This document shows, piece by piece, positions 18,901 to 26,783 of a DNA stretch of 64,000 nucleotides. Numbering within the stretch: the first letter of the stretch is position 1; each line of letters opens with the position of its first letter. A program made the position numbers and the translations under genes. Location: positions 1 to 64,000 of the forward strand of contig JABHSO010000005.1 of the NCBI GenBank assembly GCA_018669845.1. The letters are read 5' to 3'. The notes under the pieces are model-generated. The model made no database searches and was not told the origin of the DNA. It was given only the letters and a program-made list of their open reading frames with translations. The DNA is from Gammaproteobacteria bacterium. Lineage in GTDB: Bacteria; Pseudomonadota; Gammaproteobacteria; GCA-001735895.

Positions 18901-19422
18901 TTGGCTTCAAACCCTGAGTTTGTAGAAAAAATTCATTTTGTTTCGATTAATCTTTCCGGCCCGTCTCTGACCAATACTGATCTGATGGAAACCATTATGT
19001 CTCTGTTCAGAAAGACAGAAATACAGCCGGAAAAAATTTGCTTTGAAGTCACTGAGACCGTTGCGATTTCTAATTTGAATGCAGCAATCAGTTTTATGAC
19101 TATCTTAAAATCAATAGGTTGTCGTTTTGCTCTGGATGATTTTGGTAGCGGCTTATCATCATTTGCCTATTTAAAAAACCTGCCGGTCGATTACCTGAAA
19201 ATTGATGGAGTATTTGTTAAAGACATAGTGGATGACCCGATTGATTATGTGATGGTGAAATCGATTCATAATATTGGTCAGGTAATGGGCATGGAAACGA
19301 TTGCAGAGTTTGTAGAAAATGATGAAATTATTGACCTTTTAAATATTGTTGGTATTAACTATGCGCAGGGATATGGAGTAGGAAAGCCTCAATCATTTGA
19401 TGATTTACTTAAAGCAGATTAG
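15952..19422 (+). CDS. Large membrane PAS-GAF-PAS-GGDEF-EAL regulator
   Basis: 1156 residues. The first 330 residues contain eight or more hydrophobic segments (membrane sensor). Then a PAS domain near 350-470, a GAF-like region near 490-600, and a second PAS near 605-725 with PAC-type sequence. GGDEF is intact (LGGDEF near residue 810) with an RxxD inhibitory site (RKRD) five residues before. The phosphodiesterase domain has EIL instead of EAL at the signature, but the metal and catalytic residues (NLSG, EVTE, LDDFGSGLSS, KIDGVF, AEFVE) are retained, so activity is likely. Signal and output are unknown. Monocistronic; a family A repeat lies 40 bp after the stop. Confidence 0.9.
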   Translation: MSLNSNKSSVYSKTISRDRVKLLVSIFCLLSIYIIGNYSGLLEGKALSWWTDFSWTIAALLAAWRSYVTARLRPVKHERKAWYLFSLAAFSWFVGMLIWDYDEIFGGELIPFPSVGDWFFMGYAVFFIAALFYYRTRTPSRKNNLIQFANLGLIISTIFVLCLLLFASALEQSSNPVHYEMYALFHSVLTVIGLVFGIYCYWFFIWSENRASFRLMIVSIFILAVTETLYGFQLLGHDFDASSYLNVYWLLAFALHYWAAFEQDLVVDSPSAAMDQDEVNTHSAKYEAILPALTLFTVLFSLYLFKDQLENVFPILLVPGLAFGLFLALREWSTHSLESSFLQKLKTSNTRLHAVQKMAQIGHWERNLSTDKVTFSTEIFNIFGMDHQDSSKFDDVFVDILHPDDRDKIKQAVIDCRAKHKPYQQLEYRIIKPDGSEHTLFSQSKIVYGDKGEEIRQEGFVQDITQQKKNETQYKNLLHDSHERVKELQCIHGIAEIIKSHRNQEDIFRGVVKLIPPGWQFPEITRARIIFKNREYVSEKFKETEWVQKSEIDIQGKIEGSIQVFYTDKCPELDEGPFLKEERNLIDTIAKSISEAIELSVAENELRKLSRAVESSSSAVYITDLSGTIEYVNPKFSEITGYTREEGIGQNPRFLKSGETPETLYADLWSTITSGGEWKGEIHNRKKDGSFYWAHDSISGVRNASGDITHYICIQDDVTHEFEMTEKLSYQASHDILTGLINRYEFERRIERLISTLPDGKDEHALFFMDLDQFKVINDTCGHTAGDELLRQLAREMLVVVRKRDTLARLGGDEFGVLMEHCSLEQAHRVAEMLLNCIQNYQFSWNGQNFRVGISIGLVAIKSQSSNLTELLQQADAACYMAKDLGRNRIHEFHLNDTELAQRHGQMQWVGRINEALQQDHFRLFAQPIVPLKNSSGEHYEILLRMKGRDGEIIPPGAFLPAAERFDLIEKIDDWVVNHTFSLLASNPEFVEKIHFVSINLSGPSLTNTDLMETIMSLFRKTEIQPEKICFEVTETVAISNLNAAISFMTILKSIGCRFALDDFGSGLSSFAYLKNLPVDYLKIDGVFVKDIVDDPIDYVMVKSIHNIGQVMGMETIAEFVENDEIIDLLNIVGINYAQGYGVGKPQSFDDLLKAD

Positions 19423-19461
19423 TTCTGGAATTCATAGGATTATAAAGATTAATAGCTTTGA

Positions 19462-19525
19462 AGGGTGCGCCTTGCGCACCAATGAGTTTTAGTGCCAAAC
19501 CAATGGTGCGCACGGCGCACCCTAC
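19462..19525. repeat. Family A palindromic repeat, full copy
   Basis: AAGGGTGCGCCTTGCGCACC on the left and GGTGCGCACGGCGCACCCTAC on the right, around a 26-bp AT-rich centre. It sits between convergent genes and could act as a bidirectional RNA hairpin. Confidence 0.85.
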
Positions 19526-19563
19526 AAAATACTCACAAAAGTTATGCTCCAAATGATGGATTT

Positions 19564-20049
19564 TTAATCCATGTCGGGTTCTTCTCTAAGTTCTTCAGAA
19601 TAGTCTGAAAGTTGTTTCTCTTCTATATCCAGTAAATAAGCCAGATCAGATGTTCTATAACAAATTTGGGTTACCAGTTTATCGATATCTTCTTCTGAGT
19701 TCAGGCCTGATTCTAAACTGAGTAATATGGAGGCTTTAATACCTTTTCTAAAAGATGCTTCGGCATTTTTTGCTGTCACGATATCTTTAGCTGTCAGGTA
19801 TGAAGTTAATATATCCTGAGCAATATCCAGTGTTACACCTAGTTTTAGTGCTAATTCTTTGGCTCCCTTTTTTGCAGATACAATTTTCTCGATAGTATCT
19901 ATATCTTTGGGCATGTATTTATCAAACCGTTTATTTACGCCAAGGTGATCAGCATAATTTGCATAACTGTAAGCAAATGTTTCAGCTGCTAATAACTGTT
20001 TTTTAGACATTCTTTCGTATTTCATTTCTAATGCTCTTGATGTTTTCAA
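19564..20049 (-). CDS. Hypothetical 161-residue protein of the hypC transcription unit
   Basis: Largely helical, charged protein with no signal peptide or membrane helix and no family that I recognise. It follows the 135-residue membrane protein by 21 bp and hypC by two genes on the same strand, downstream of an FNR-type promoter, so it may be induced with the hydrogenase. An internal ATG (MKYERM) nine codons in is an alternative start. Confidence 0.6.
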   Translation of the reverse strand: MKTSRALEMKYERMSKKQLLAAETFAYSYANYADHLGVNKRFDKYMPKDIDTIEKIVSAKKGAKELALKLGVTLDIAQDILTSYLTAKDIVTAKNAEASFRKGIKASILLSLESGLNSEEDIDKLVTQICYRTSDLAYLLDIEEKQLSDYSEELREEPDMD

Positions 20050-20070
20050 GGTTTAAAATGTACTGCAGAT

Positions 20071-20478
20071 TCAGTCAGGAAAAGTTTCATCAATTGTTTT
20101 GAGTGACCTTAGAAATAAACCCAGGCCACCCACCGTAAGCACTAATATGGTGATTAAATCGAAAGCACTCATATGGCGGAAGGTAAATTGTAATGAAGAA
20201 ATAACACCGAAAATTAAAGCAACCAGCGAGCCCGATGCCAGCAACCAGCCTATAAAATTTTTACTGTTATAAAAAACCATTCCGGTGCCGATCATAAAAG
20301 GGATCAGAATCATTCCACTGGTAATGCCGTATCGCCCGAAACCATAAAGGCGCAACCCTAAGCCGAAGTGAGAGGTGACGGTAATGGCATTGAGCAAAAG
20401 ATATAAGCCACCACTTAACATGATAAAACCAATAAAAAATTGGCCAATACCACCTGATGTTCCACCTGCTCCTCGCAT
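20071..20478 (-). CDS. Hypothetical four-helix membrane protein downstream of hypC
   Basis: 135 residues beginning with a Gly-rich MRGAGGTSGG, then four hydrophobic helices (about 12-32, 50-68, 74-95, 107-124). The N-terminal pattern is distinctive, but I cannot name the family. It is 75 bp downstream of hypC on the same strand. Link to hydrogenase function is by position only. Confidence 0.65.
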   Translation of the reverse strand: MRGAGGTSGGIGQFFIGFIMLSGGLYLLLNAITVTSHFGLGLRLYGFGRYGITSGMILIPFMIGTGMVFYNSKNFIGWLLASGSLVALIFGVISSLQFTFRHMSAFDLITILVLTVGGLGLFLRSLKTIDETFPD

Positions 20479-20553
20479 ATATTATCTCCAGATTATTAAA
20501 TAGTAGGGAGAAATATTAACCTGAATTTACCGGTCTGGCTATGTTGAATAGCG

Positions 20554-20790
20554 TTAGTTATTTGAATCCAAAGTGGCAAACATTTCGTCGTACAGATCCC
20601 AGGCTATCTGGGCATCTTTTTTATCAATTTTCGAGATGATATTTCCCACGCTGATCATCACGTAATCACCAGTTTGCAAGTTATCTTCGAGCATTAATAA
20701 TAAGCTGGCTTTGCGTTTTATACCGCGGGCTTCACAGAGGGCACTGTAACCATTTATCTGTTTGATTTGCATGGGTATTCCCAGGCACAT
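20554..20790 (-). CDS. hypC: [NiFe] hydrogenase maturation chaperone HypC/HupF/HybG
   Basis: 78 residues from the chosen start, typical of HypC. It begins MCLGIPMQI; Cys2, exposed after Met removal, is the residue that carries the Fe(CN)2CO unit with HypD and contacts the large subunit precursor. An upstream in-frame ATG (20802) would bury the essential cysteine, so the start at 20790 is preferred although no strong RBS is visible. It is divergent from the hydrogenase operon and shares its FNR box. No other hyp genes are in the window, so the rest of the maturation set must lie elsewhere. Confidence 0.92.
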   Translation of the reverse strand: MCLGIPMQIKQINGYSALCEARGIKRKASLLLMLEDNLQTGDYVMISVGNIISKIDKKDAQIAWDLYDEMFATLDSNN

Positions 20791-20825
20791 GAGGGGATCC
20801 ATAATGGGTTATCAATATGTTTTAG

Positions 20826-20893
20826 ACTATAGCGCGTTTAATTTTAAAAGCGTTGATCTGGATCAAACCTGAAAAATCCACATAATCTATACT
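20826..20893. promoter_or_regulatory. Bidirectional FNR-type promoter of the hydrogenase locus
   Basis: TTGATCTGGATCAA (20853-20866) is a perfect FNR site. On the plus strand a -10 TATACT lies at 20888-20893 (predicted start about 20900). On the minus strand a -10 TATAGT is the complement of 20826-20831 (predicted start about 20819). Both starts are 40.5 bp from the centre of the single box, so one site is placed to activate hypC leftward and the hydrogenase operon rightward. Confidence 0.85.
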
Positions 20894-20926
20894 GCTTTTA
20901 TCATAATATTACTTTGTGGTGACCAG

Positions 20927-21412
20927 ATGAAAGAAATACGAACACTGGTACTAGGTATAGGTAATACACTATTGACCGATGAAGGTGTAGGCGTTCATGT
21001 GGTCAATCACCTGCAACAGCAAAAAATATCCCCCACTGTTTCCTCTGATGTCACCTTCATGGATGGTGGCACTCTCAGTTTTACACTTGCCGAGCCTATC
21101 GAGTCCTGTGACCAACTCATCGTTATTGATGCATCTGAAATAAAGACTCACCCAGGTGATGTTAAGGTATTTGAAAATGATGAAATGGATACGTTCATCA
21201 CCACTGGTAACAAAAAAAGTGTACACGAAGTAACCCTGGTGGATGTCATGTCTATCGCCATGTTATCCGGGAATTTACCAGAAAAACGAGCCTTAGTGGG
21301 TATCCAGCCAGATAACCTGGACTGGGGTAATGAACCTACAGAAGCGGTACAACAGGCAATTCCAGTTGCCTGCCAGCATGTTAATACTCTGTTGCAAAGG
21401 TGGCAGGTATGA
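20927..21412 (+). CDS. hynD: Hydrogenase maturation endopeptidase (HyaD/HybD/HynD family)
   Basis: 161 residues. Opens with VLGIGNTLLTDEGVGVHVV, the hallmark of the nickel-dependent protease family; the Glu in TDEG and later Asp/His residues bind nickel in the immature large subunit. It cleaves the C-terminal tail of the large subunit after the final His, and the large subunit encoded in this operon has such a tail. First gene of the hydrogenase operon, overlapping the next gene by four bases. The symbol hynD is given because the target here is the Isp-type HynL. Confidence 0.9.
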   Translation: MKEIRTLVLGIGNTLLTDEGVGVHVVNHLQQQKISPTVSSDVTFMDGGTLSFTLAEPIESCDQLIVIDASEIKTHPGDVKVFENDEMDTFITTGNKKSVHEVTLVDVMSIAMLSGNLPEKRALVGIQPDNLDWGNEPTEAVQQAIPVACQHVNTLLQRWQV

Positions 21413-21837
21413 ATCCCTCAAAGTTAGCCATTGAAATCCCTTTAGAAATCGCCGAGCCAACTACAGGCATGGTTCAGGCTGTTCTAAGAGAATTGCTTGA
21501 ACATGTTGAATTATTGATTAAGTCCGGTCAACAGCATGTTATCGATTTAACCAGTTTACCACTGAATGACAGTGATAAAAGAGAACTCAAAAATTTATTG
21601 GGGAAAGGTGAAGTATCGATCACTTTATCAACCCTTGGTGATAGCAAGATTTTTGAAACTGGTATTAATGGTATCTGGTGGATTAAACATTTCAATCCGA
21701 ATGAACAGTTACTTGCAGAGTTGATTGAAATAACCACCATTCCAGAAATTATTAAAAGTCATCCGGACGATATTGAACAGGCAGCCTTTGAATTAAAAAA
21801 GCTCATTGAAAATAATGAATCAGGAGAAGAGGTATGA
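21409..21837 (+). CDS. HupH/HyaF-type hydrogenase expression/formation protein
   Basis: 142 residues from the ATGA-overlap start; an ATG three codons upstream (21400) is in frame but less likely. The sequence INGIWWIKHFNPNEQLLAELIEITTIPEII matches the C-terminal domain of HupH/HyaF proteins, where ...WW...  and the ...EITxxPEI block are conserved. These are accessory proteins of uptake [NiFe] hydrogenases, thought to assist maturation of the small subunit. It is shorter than standard HupH, which also has an N-terminal domain. It overlaps the small-subunit gene by four bases. Confidence 0.78.
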   Translation: MNPSKLAIEIPLEIAEPTTGMVQAVLRELLEHVELLIKSGQQHVIDLTSLPLNDSDKRELKNLLGKGEVSITLSTLGDSKIFETGINGIWWIKHFNPNEQLLAELIEITTIPEIIKSHPDDIEQAAFELKKLIENNESGEEV

Positions 21838-22931
21838 GTGATAACAGACAACAGTTAGCTGGTGAATTGCAGCGTCACGGCATCAGCAGGCGAACGTTTT
21901 TGAAATTCTGTACCAGTATGGCATCGGCCATGGCATTAACACCTGCCGCCGCTGCAGAAATGGCCGAGAAACTGGTCAAAATCAAACGTCAGTCGGTCAT
22001 CTGGTTATCGTTTCAGGAATGTACCGGCTGTACAGAATCCATTACACGCGCTGATAAACCCAGTCTGGAGAGTTTGATTTTTGACTTCATCTCACTTGAT
22101 TATCATCATACTTTACAGGCGGCATCGGGTGATGCTGCTGAACTGGCTCGTGAACAGGCCATGCATGATAACGCAGGAAAATATATCCTGGTCGTCGATG
22201 GCTCAATACCTCTTAAAGATGGAGGGGTTTATTCCACCATTGCCGGCATGACCAACCTGGATATGCTGAAACAGGTAGCCAAAGGTGCTGCAGCCATCGT
22301 GGCCATTGGTAGTTGTGCAGCTTTTGGGGGTTTACCCAAGGCTTCTCCTAACCCCACCGGAGCGGTTTCAGTTTCCGATATTATTCATGACAAACCGATT
22401 ATAAATATTCCAGGCTGTCCCCCAATTCCTGTGGTAATGACCGGGGTGCTGGCTCATGTACTGACTTTTGGTATCCCTGAACTTGATGACATGGGACGTC
22501 CCAAAGCATTTTATGGCGATACTATTCATGATCGCTGCTATCGCAGACCTTTTTATGATCGTGGGGAATTTGCAAAAAGTTTTGATGATGATGGTGCTCG
22601 AAAAGGCTGGTGCCTGTATGAGCTGGGCTGTAAAGGACCCACCACTCACAACGCCTGCGCCACTGTAAAATGGAATAACGGTACCTCATTTCCAATTCAA
22701 TCCGGTCATGGTTGTCTGGGTTGTTCTGAACCGGATTTCTGGGATGCAGGTGGATTTTATAAAGCGATTTCAACCGGTATCGGCAAACCCGGCCAATGGG
22801 CGACCGGCGCTTTAGCGGCGGGTGCGGCGGCAGGTTTGGCTTCAGCCTACTTGAATAAGGTGACTAAGTCGAAAGCCGAGAAAGATCACCAGGAAGTAAC
22901 CCTTGAAGATATGGGAGGCAAACATGAATGA
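21834..22931 (+). CDS. hynS: Isp-type [NiFe] hydrogenase small subunit (group 1, probably 1e)
   Basis: 365 residues. A twin-arginine signal (SRRTFLK, residues 18-24) exports the folded enzyme to the periplasm. The proximal 4Fe-4S site starts at ECTGCTES (Cys63, Cys66); the Gly between the cysteines shows the standard four-cysteine form and not the six-cysteine oxygen-tolerant form (CTCC). Later cysteines in GSCAAFGG and IPGCPP complete it; the distal site (DRCYRRPF, WCLYELGC) and medial site (NACATVKWN, GCLGCSEP) follow. Passes electrons from the large subunit toward Isp1/Isp2. Operon order S-isp1-isp2-L is diagnostic of the Isp type. Confidence 0.95.
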   Translation: MSDNRQQLAGELQRHGISRRTFLKFCTSMASAMALTPAAAAEMAEKLVKIKRQSVIWLSFQECTGCTESITRADKPSLESLIFDFISLDYHHTLQAASGDAAELAREQAMHDNAGKYILVVDGSIPLKDGGVYSTIAGMTNLDMLKQVAKGAAAIVAIGSCAAFGGLPKASPNPTGAVSVSDIIHDKPIINIPGCPPIPVVMTGVLAHVLTFGIPELDDMGRPKAFYGDTIHDRCYRRPFYDRGEFAKSFDDDGARKGWCLYELGCKGPTTHNACATVKWNNGTSFPIQSGHGCLGCSEPDFWDAGGFYKAISTGIGKPGQWATGALAAGAAAGLASAYLNKVTKSKAEKDHQEVTLEDMGGKHE

Positions 22932-23571
22932 AATTGAACTGTTGAACTGGGCTCGAGGTCCAGGTCTGGCGTATGCCACTATTATTATGGTTTTTGGTTT
23001 GACATTAAGGGTATTTGAGATTCTTTCTCTTGGTCGAGCTGAGGAACTGGCTGAGGTTAGAGGTTCTGGAGTGTCCGATGGATGGAAAATGATTTTTAAA
23101 CGTTCATTGCCTGAACCGAGACATTGGAAGCTTATTACAGCATCTTATATTTTTCATGTTGGGCTGCTTGTAATTATTTTCTTTTTTATTCCGCATACCC
23201 AGTTTTTCAGGGATGTATTTGGCGTGTTCTGGAGTGGCTGGCCAAATTATGTTATCGACTTTTTCACGGTGCTGAGTATTGCTGCCATGATGTATACGCT
23301 TGTTTCCAGGTTTGTTGATCCTACTCGACGTATTCTGAGTAAGATGTCCGATTATTTTGCCTGGGTCGTTACTTTTTTACCGTTAGTAACCGGTTACATG
23401 GCTTTTCATCGACTGGGTATGGATTACACCACGATGTTAGCAGTGCATATTCTCTCAGTGGAGTTATTAATGATATCTCTGCCGATCAGTAAATTAACCC
23501 ATGCAATTACTTTCACTATGGCACGTTACTACACAGGATCGAGTAATGGTCGCAGGGGGATTCAGTCATGA
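22924..23571 (+). CDS. isp1: Isp1: membrane cytochrome b-like subunit of the hydrogenase
   Basis: 215 residues from the ATG at 22924 (RBS GGGAGG at 22913-22918, overlapping the end of hynS by 8 bp). Five hydrophobic segments with histidines suited to haem b ligation (YIFHVGLL, YMAFHRLG, LAVHILS) resemble the NarI/DsrM/HdrE cytochrome b type. In Isp hydrogenases this subunit links the periplasmic HynSL heterodimer to the quinone pool or to Isp2. Its stop overlaps the isp2 start (ATGA). Confidence 0.92.
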   Translation: MNEIELLNWARGPGLAYATIIMVFGLTLRVFEILSLGRAEELAEVRGSGVSDGWKMIFKRSLPEPRHWKLITASYIFHVGLLVIIFFFIPHTQFFRDVFGVFWSGWPNYVIDFFTVLSIAAMMYTLVSRFVDPTRRILSKMSDYFAWVVTFLPLVTGYMAFHRLGMDYTTMLAVHILSVELLMISLPISKLTHAITFTMARYYTGSSNGRRGIQS

Positions 23572-24836
23572 GTACTTCATTTGAACAAGGTATAAACACT
23601 TTAAAACAAGTGATTGATGCACCCATAGCTGCATATTTCTCCAGCTGTACAAATTGTGGATTATGCTCCAGAGCCTGTATTTTTTATACAGAAACTGAAA
23701 ATCCAAAATACACCCCGATTAGACGTGTTGAGCCAATGCGCAGAATATGGGAGCAGGAATTTACGCTGGTAGGTAAAGCTAAAAAAGCACTGGGTCTTTC
23801 TAAAGAAGTTACCGAACAGGACTTAAAGGACTGTGTAGAGCTGGCCTTTGAAAGCTGCACAACCTGTGGTCGTTGTAGCATGGTTTGTCCGGTTGGTAAT
23901 GATATTGTTTATATGATTCGTCGCATGCGTGAAGGTTTGACTGCTGCGGGACTGGCTCCAAAATCCCTGCAAGATGCAGCCGTAAGAACTATGGAGAAAG
24001 GCAGCGTCATGGGTTTTCCAATGAAAACTCTTGAAGCAATGGTGAAAGCTGCAGAAAAAGAAACCGGTATTGAAATAAATATTGATAAACCGGATGTTGA
24101 TTATCTGTTGCTATTATCTTCTGCTGAAGTTATGCAGTTTAATGAAATAATTGCCTCTCTGGCACAAATATTTAAAGAAGCTGGTGTTAGCTGGACTTTT
24201 AGTTCCATTGCACATGAAGCGGGTAACCCAGGTATGCATATGGGAGCTTCTGAAATTGAAGCACAGATGATAAATAGAATTGTTCAGGCAGCTGAAGAGT
24301 TGAATATTAAAAATGTCATCAGCCCTGAATGTGGCCATGCTTATATGGCTATTCGCTGGGAAGGCCCGAATGTCATTGGTCGCCCATATCCTTTCAAGGT
24401 TTATCATATTATTGAAGTACTGGATAAACTCAGGGAGCAGGGCAAGCTAAAAACAACCGGCTGTGAATTAGAAAGAATTACTTTCCATGATCCCTGTCAG
24501 GCTGCACGTCGAGGAGGTGTCAATCAACCTCAACGTAACCTACTGAATATGGTGTCATCAAATTTTATTGAAATGAAAGATAGTCAGGCATGCAACTGGT
24601 GCTGTGGAGGTGGAGGCGGTGTGAACACCATTGAAAAAGCTGAACCACTGATGAAGAAAGTGTTCAATCGCAAAAGAAACCAGATAGAAGAGCTGGATGT
24701 TACAACCGTCGTTACCATGTGTGCGACCTGTCGTAATACACTCGAAGAAGGTATCGAAAACAACAACATGAATGTTCAGGTACTTGGCCTGACCGAACTG
24801 GTTGCCAATCACCTGTTGAAGGAGAAAAAATCATGA
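23568..24836 (+). CDS. isp2: Isp2: HdrD/DsrK-like iron-sulfur subunit of the hydrogenase
   Basis: 422 residues. Two 4Fe-4S binding motifs at the N-terminus (CTNCGLCSRAC, Cys27-37; CTTCGRCSMVC near 97-107), then two cysteine-rich CCG-type regions typical of heterodisulfide reductase HdrB/HdrD: HDPC near 311, NWCCGGGGG near 345, and TMCATC near 384. This is the DsrK/HdrD-like subunit that, with Isp1, accepts electrons at the cytoplasmic face. A thiol/disulfide or sulfur-linked substrate is suggested by homology, but not known for Isp2. Four-base overlaps on both sides show tight coupling. Confidence 0.93.
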   Translation: MSTSFEQGINTLKQVIDAPIAAYFSSCTNCGLCSRACIFYTETENPKYTPIRRVEPMRRIWEQEFTLVGKAKKALGLSKEVTEQDLKDCVELAFESCTTCGRCSMVCPVGNDIVYMIRRMREGLTAAGLAPKSLQDAAVRTMEKGSVMGFPMKTLEAMVKAAEKETGIEINIDKPDVDYLLLLSSAEVMQFNEIIASLAQIFKEAGVSWTFSSIAHEAGNPGMHMGASEIEAQMINRIVQAAEELNIKNVISPECGHAYMAIRWEGPNVIGRPYPFKVYHIIEVLDKLREQGKLKTTGCELERITFHDPCQAARRGGVNQPQRNLLNMVSSNFIEMKDSQACNWCCGGGGGVNTIEKAEPLMKKVFNRKRNQIEELDVTTVVTMCATCRNTLEEGIENNNMNVQVLGLTELVANHLLKEKKS

Positions 24837-26569
24837 GCGAACGTGTAGTCGTTGACCCTATCACGCGAATTGAAGGGCATTTACGTATCGAAGCTGAAAC
24901 TGATGCCAGTGGCAACATCATTGGTGCCTCCAGTGCTGGCACCATGGTTCGTGGCATTGAGTTAATTTTGAAAGGTCGTGATCCGCGTGATGCCTGGGCA
25001 TATGCACAACGTATCTGTGGTGTTTGCACTTTGGTGCATGGTATTGCGTCGGTACGAAGTGTTGAAAATGCACTCAATTATCAAATTCCAGCTAATGCTC
25101 AACTGATCAGGAATTTGATGATAGCCGCTCAATATGTGCATGACCATGTGATGCATTTTTATCACTTACATGCACTCGACTGGGTCGATGTAGTGTCTGC
25201 TTTAAAAGCAGATCCTAAAGCGACTTCGGCTCTGGCACAGTCGTTGTCTAAATGGCCAAAATCATCCCCCGGTTACTTTTCTGATGTGCAAAAGAAGATT
25301 AAGGATTTTGTAGAATCAGGTCAGCTAGGAATTTTCACTAATGGTTACTGGGGACACCCAGCTTATAAATTACCACCTGAAGCTAATTTAATGGCTGTGG
25401 CTCATTATCTGGAAGCTTTATCCTGGCAGCGTGAAGTAGTGAAAATTCATACTATTTTTGGAGGTAAAAATCCGCACCCTAATTTTCTTGTGGGTGGAGC
25501 ACCTTCACCCATCAGTGGAGTCTCTGGTGATATGGGAGCGACTGCACTGAATATTCTGGGACTACAGGAAGTAAGCAACACGATTACTAAAATGATGGAC
25601 TTTGTCGATAATGTGTACGTTCCGGATACTATTGCAATAGCGGGATTCTACAAAGACTGGTTCAAGCGAGGAGCAGGAGTGCGCAATTTCATGACCTTTG
25701 GTGATATGCCTGAAACAAGCATGGATGATCCTTCGAGCTATTTCATTCCAGGTGGTGTCATACTCGATCGTAATTTGAGTAAAATCCATCCGTTGGATTT
25801 AAATGATCCAGAGCAGGTTAAAGAATTTATTGCGCACTCCTATTATGATTATTCTGCGGGTAAAGAGGCTGGTCTACACCCTTATGATGGCGAAACAAAC
25901 CTGAATTACACGGGTCCTAAACCTCCTTATGATTTTCTCGATATTGAAAATAGTTACTCCTGGATGAAGTCACCACGCTGGAAAGGTCAGCCGATGGAAG
26001 TAGGGCCACTGGCGCGTGTTTTGATGTTATATGCCAGCGGTCATGAGCCTACACAAAATTTAACCAATAGTGTTTTAAAGAAACTGGATGTGCCCATTGA
26101 TGCATTGTATTCAACGCTGGGTAGAACAGCAGCTCGAACACTGGAAACCAAGCTAATCGGCGATAAAATGCAGAGCTGGCTGGGTAAATTAATTGGTAAT
26201 ATTAAAGCGGGTGATTTGAGTGTGCACAACACTGAGTTTTGGGAACCTTCTAGCTGGCCTTCAGAAGCTAGAGGTGTGGGCTTTATGGAAGCTCCCCGTG
26301 GCGCACTGGCGCACTGGATAGTCATTAAGGATGAGAAAATAGCCAACTATCAGGCAGTTGTACCGTCAACCTGGAATGCTGGACCTCGAGATGTCGATGG
26401 ACAGGATGGTCCTTACGAAGCAGCGTTAACAGATAATCATCAACTGCATGATCCTAAACAGCCGATTGAAATTCTGCGTACCATTCACAGTTTTGACCCC
26501 TGTATTGCCTGTGCAGTGCATGTCACTGACCCTGAAGGAGATGAACTGGTTAAGGTAAAAGTAAGGTGA
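24833..26569 (+). CDS. hynL: Isp-type [NiFe] hydrogenase large subunit
   Basis: 578 residues. Nickel ligands: RICGVC (Cys62, Cys65) and DPCIACAVH (Cys557, Cys560). After His563 there is a 15-residue tail (VTDPEGDELVKVKVR) to be removed by the maturation protease. It carries the active site that interconverts H2 with protons and electrons; in Thiocapsa-type Isp enzymes the reaction is reversible in vivo. It lacks its own Tat signal and is exported with HynS. Full length; no defects seen. The operon ends here; the 214 bp to the next gene show no clear terminator. Confidence 0.96.
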   Translation: MSERVVVDPITRIEGHLRIEAETDASGNIIGASSAGTMVRGIELILKGRDPRDAWAYAQRICGVCTLVHGIASVRSVENALNYQIPANAQLIRNLMIAAQYVHDHVMHFYHLHALDWVDVVSALKADPKATSALAQSLSKWPKSSPGYFSDVQKKIKDFVESGQLGIFTNGYWGHPAYKLPPEANLMAVAHYLEALSWQREVVKIHTIFGGKNPHPNFLVGGAPSPISGVSGDMGATALNILGLQEVSNTITKMMDFVDNVYVPDTIAIAGFYKDWFKRGAGVRNFMTFGDMPETSMDDPSSYFIPGGVILDRNLSKIHPLDLNDPEQVKEFIAHSYYDYSAGKEAGLHPYDGETNLNYTGPKPPYDFLDIENSYSWMKSPRWKGQPMEVGPLARVLMLYASGHEPTQNLTNSVLKKLDVPIDALYSTLGRTAARTLETKLIGDKMQSWLGKLIGNIKAGDLSVHNTEFWEPSSWPSEARGVGFMEAPRGALAHWIVIKDEKIANYQAVVPSTWNAGPRDVDGQDGPYEAALTDNHQLHDPKQPIEILRTIHSFDPCIACAVHVTDPEGDELVKVKVR

Positions 26570-26783
26570 TTATCGGGTGACCAGTTGGTTGTTAACAATA
26601 TTTACTGGAGAAGTGTATTGATACTAAACTGATAATAAGTATTGATGGATATTAATTATATTTCTCACAAAAGGACAGAATTATCTGTTAGCTGTTTTCT
26701 GTCAACTATAATTGATTTTACCAGTTGAATTTTCCTGAGGACGATATCCTATTTTTCTTTACAGGCAGTTTTTAGTTAGGTTA

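Noticed and set aside
26642-26655. FNR-like TTGAT-GGAT-ATTAA upstream of the 7TM diguanylate cyclase
   Set aside because: Nine of ten matches, but in a very AT-rich spacer and without a usable -10 at the right distance; may be chance.
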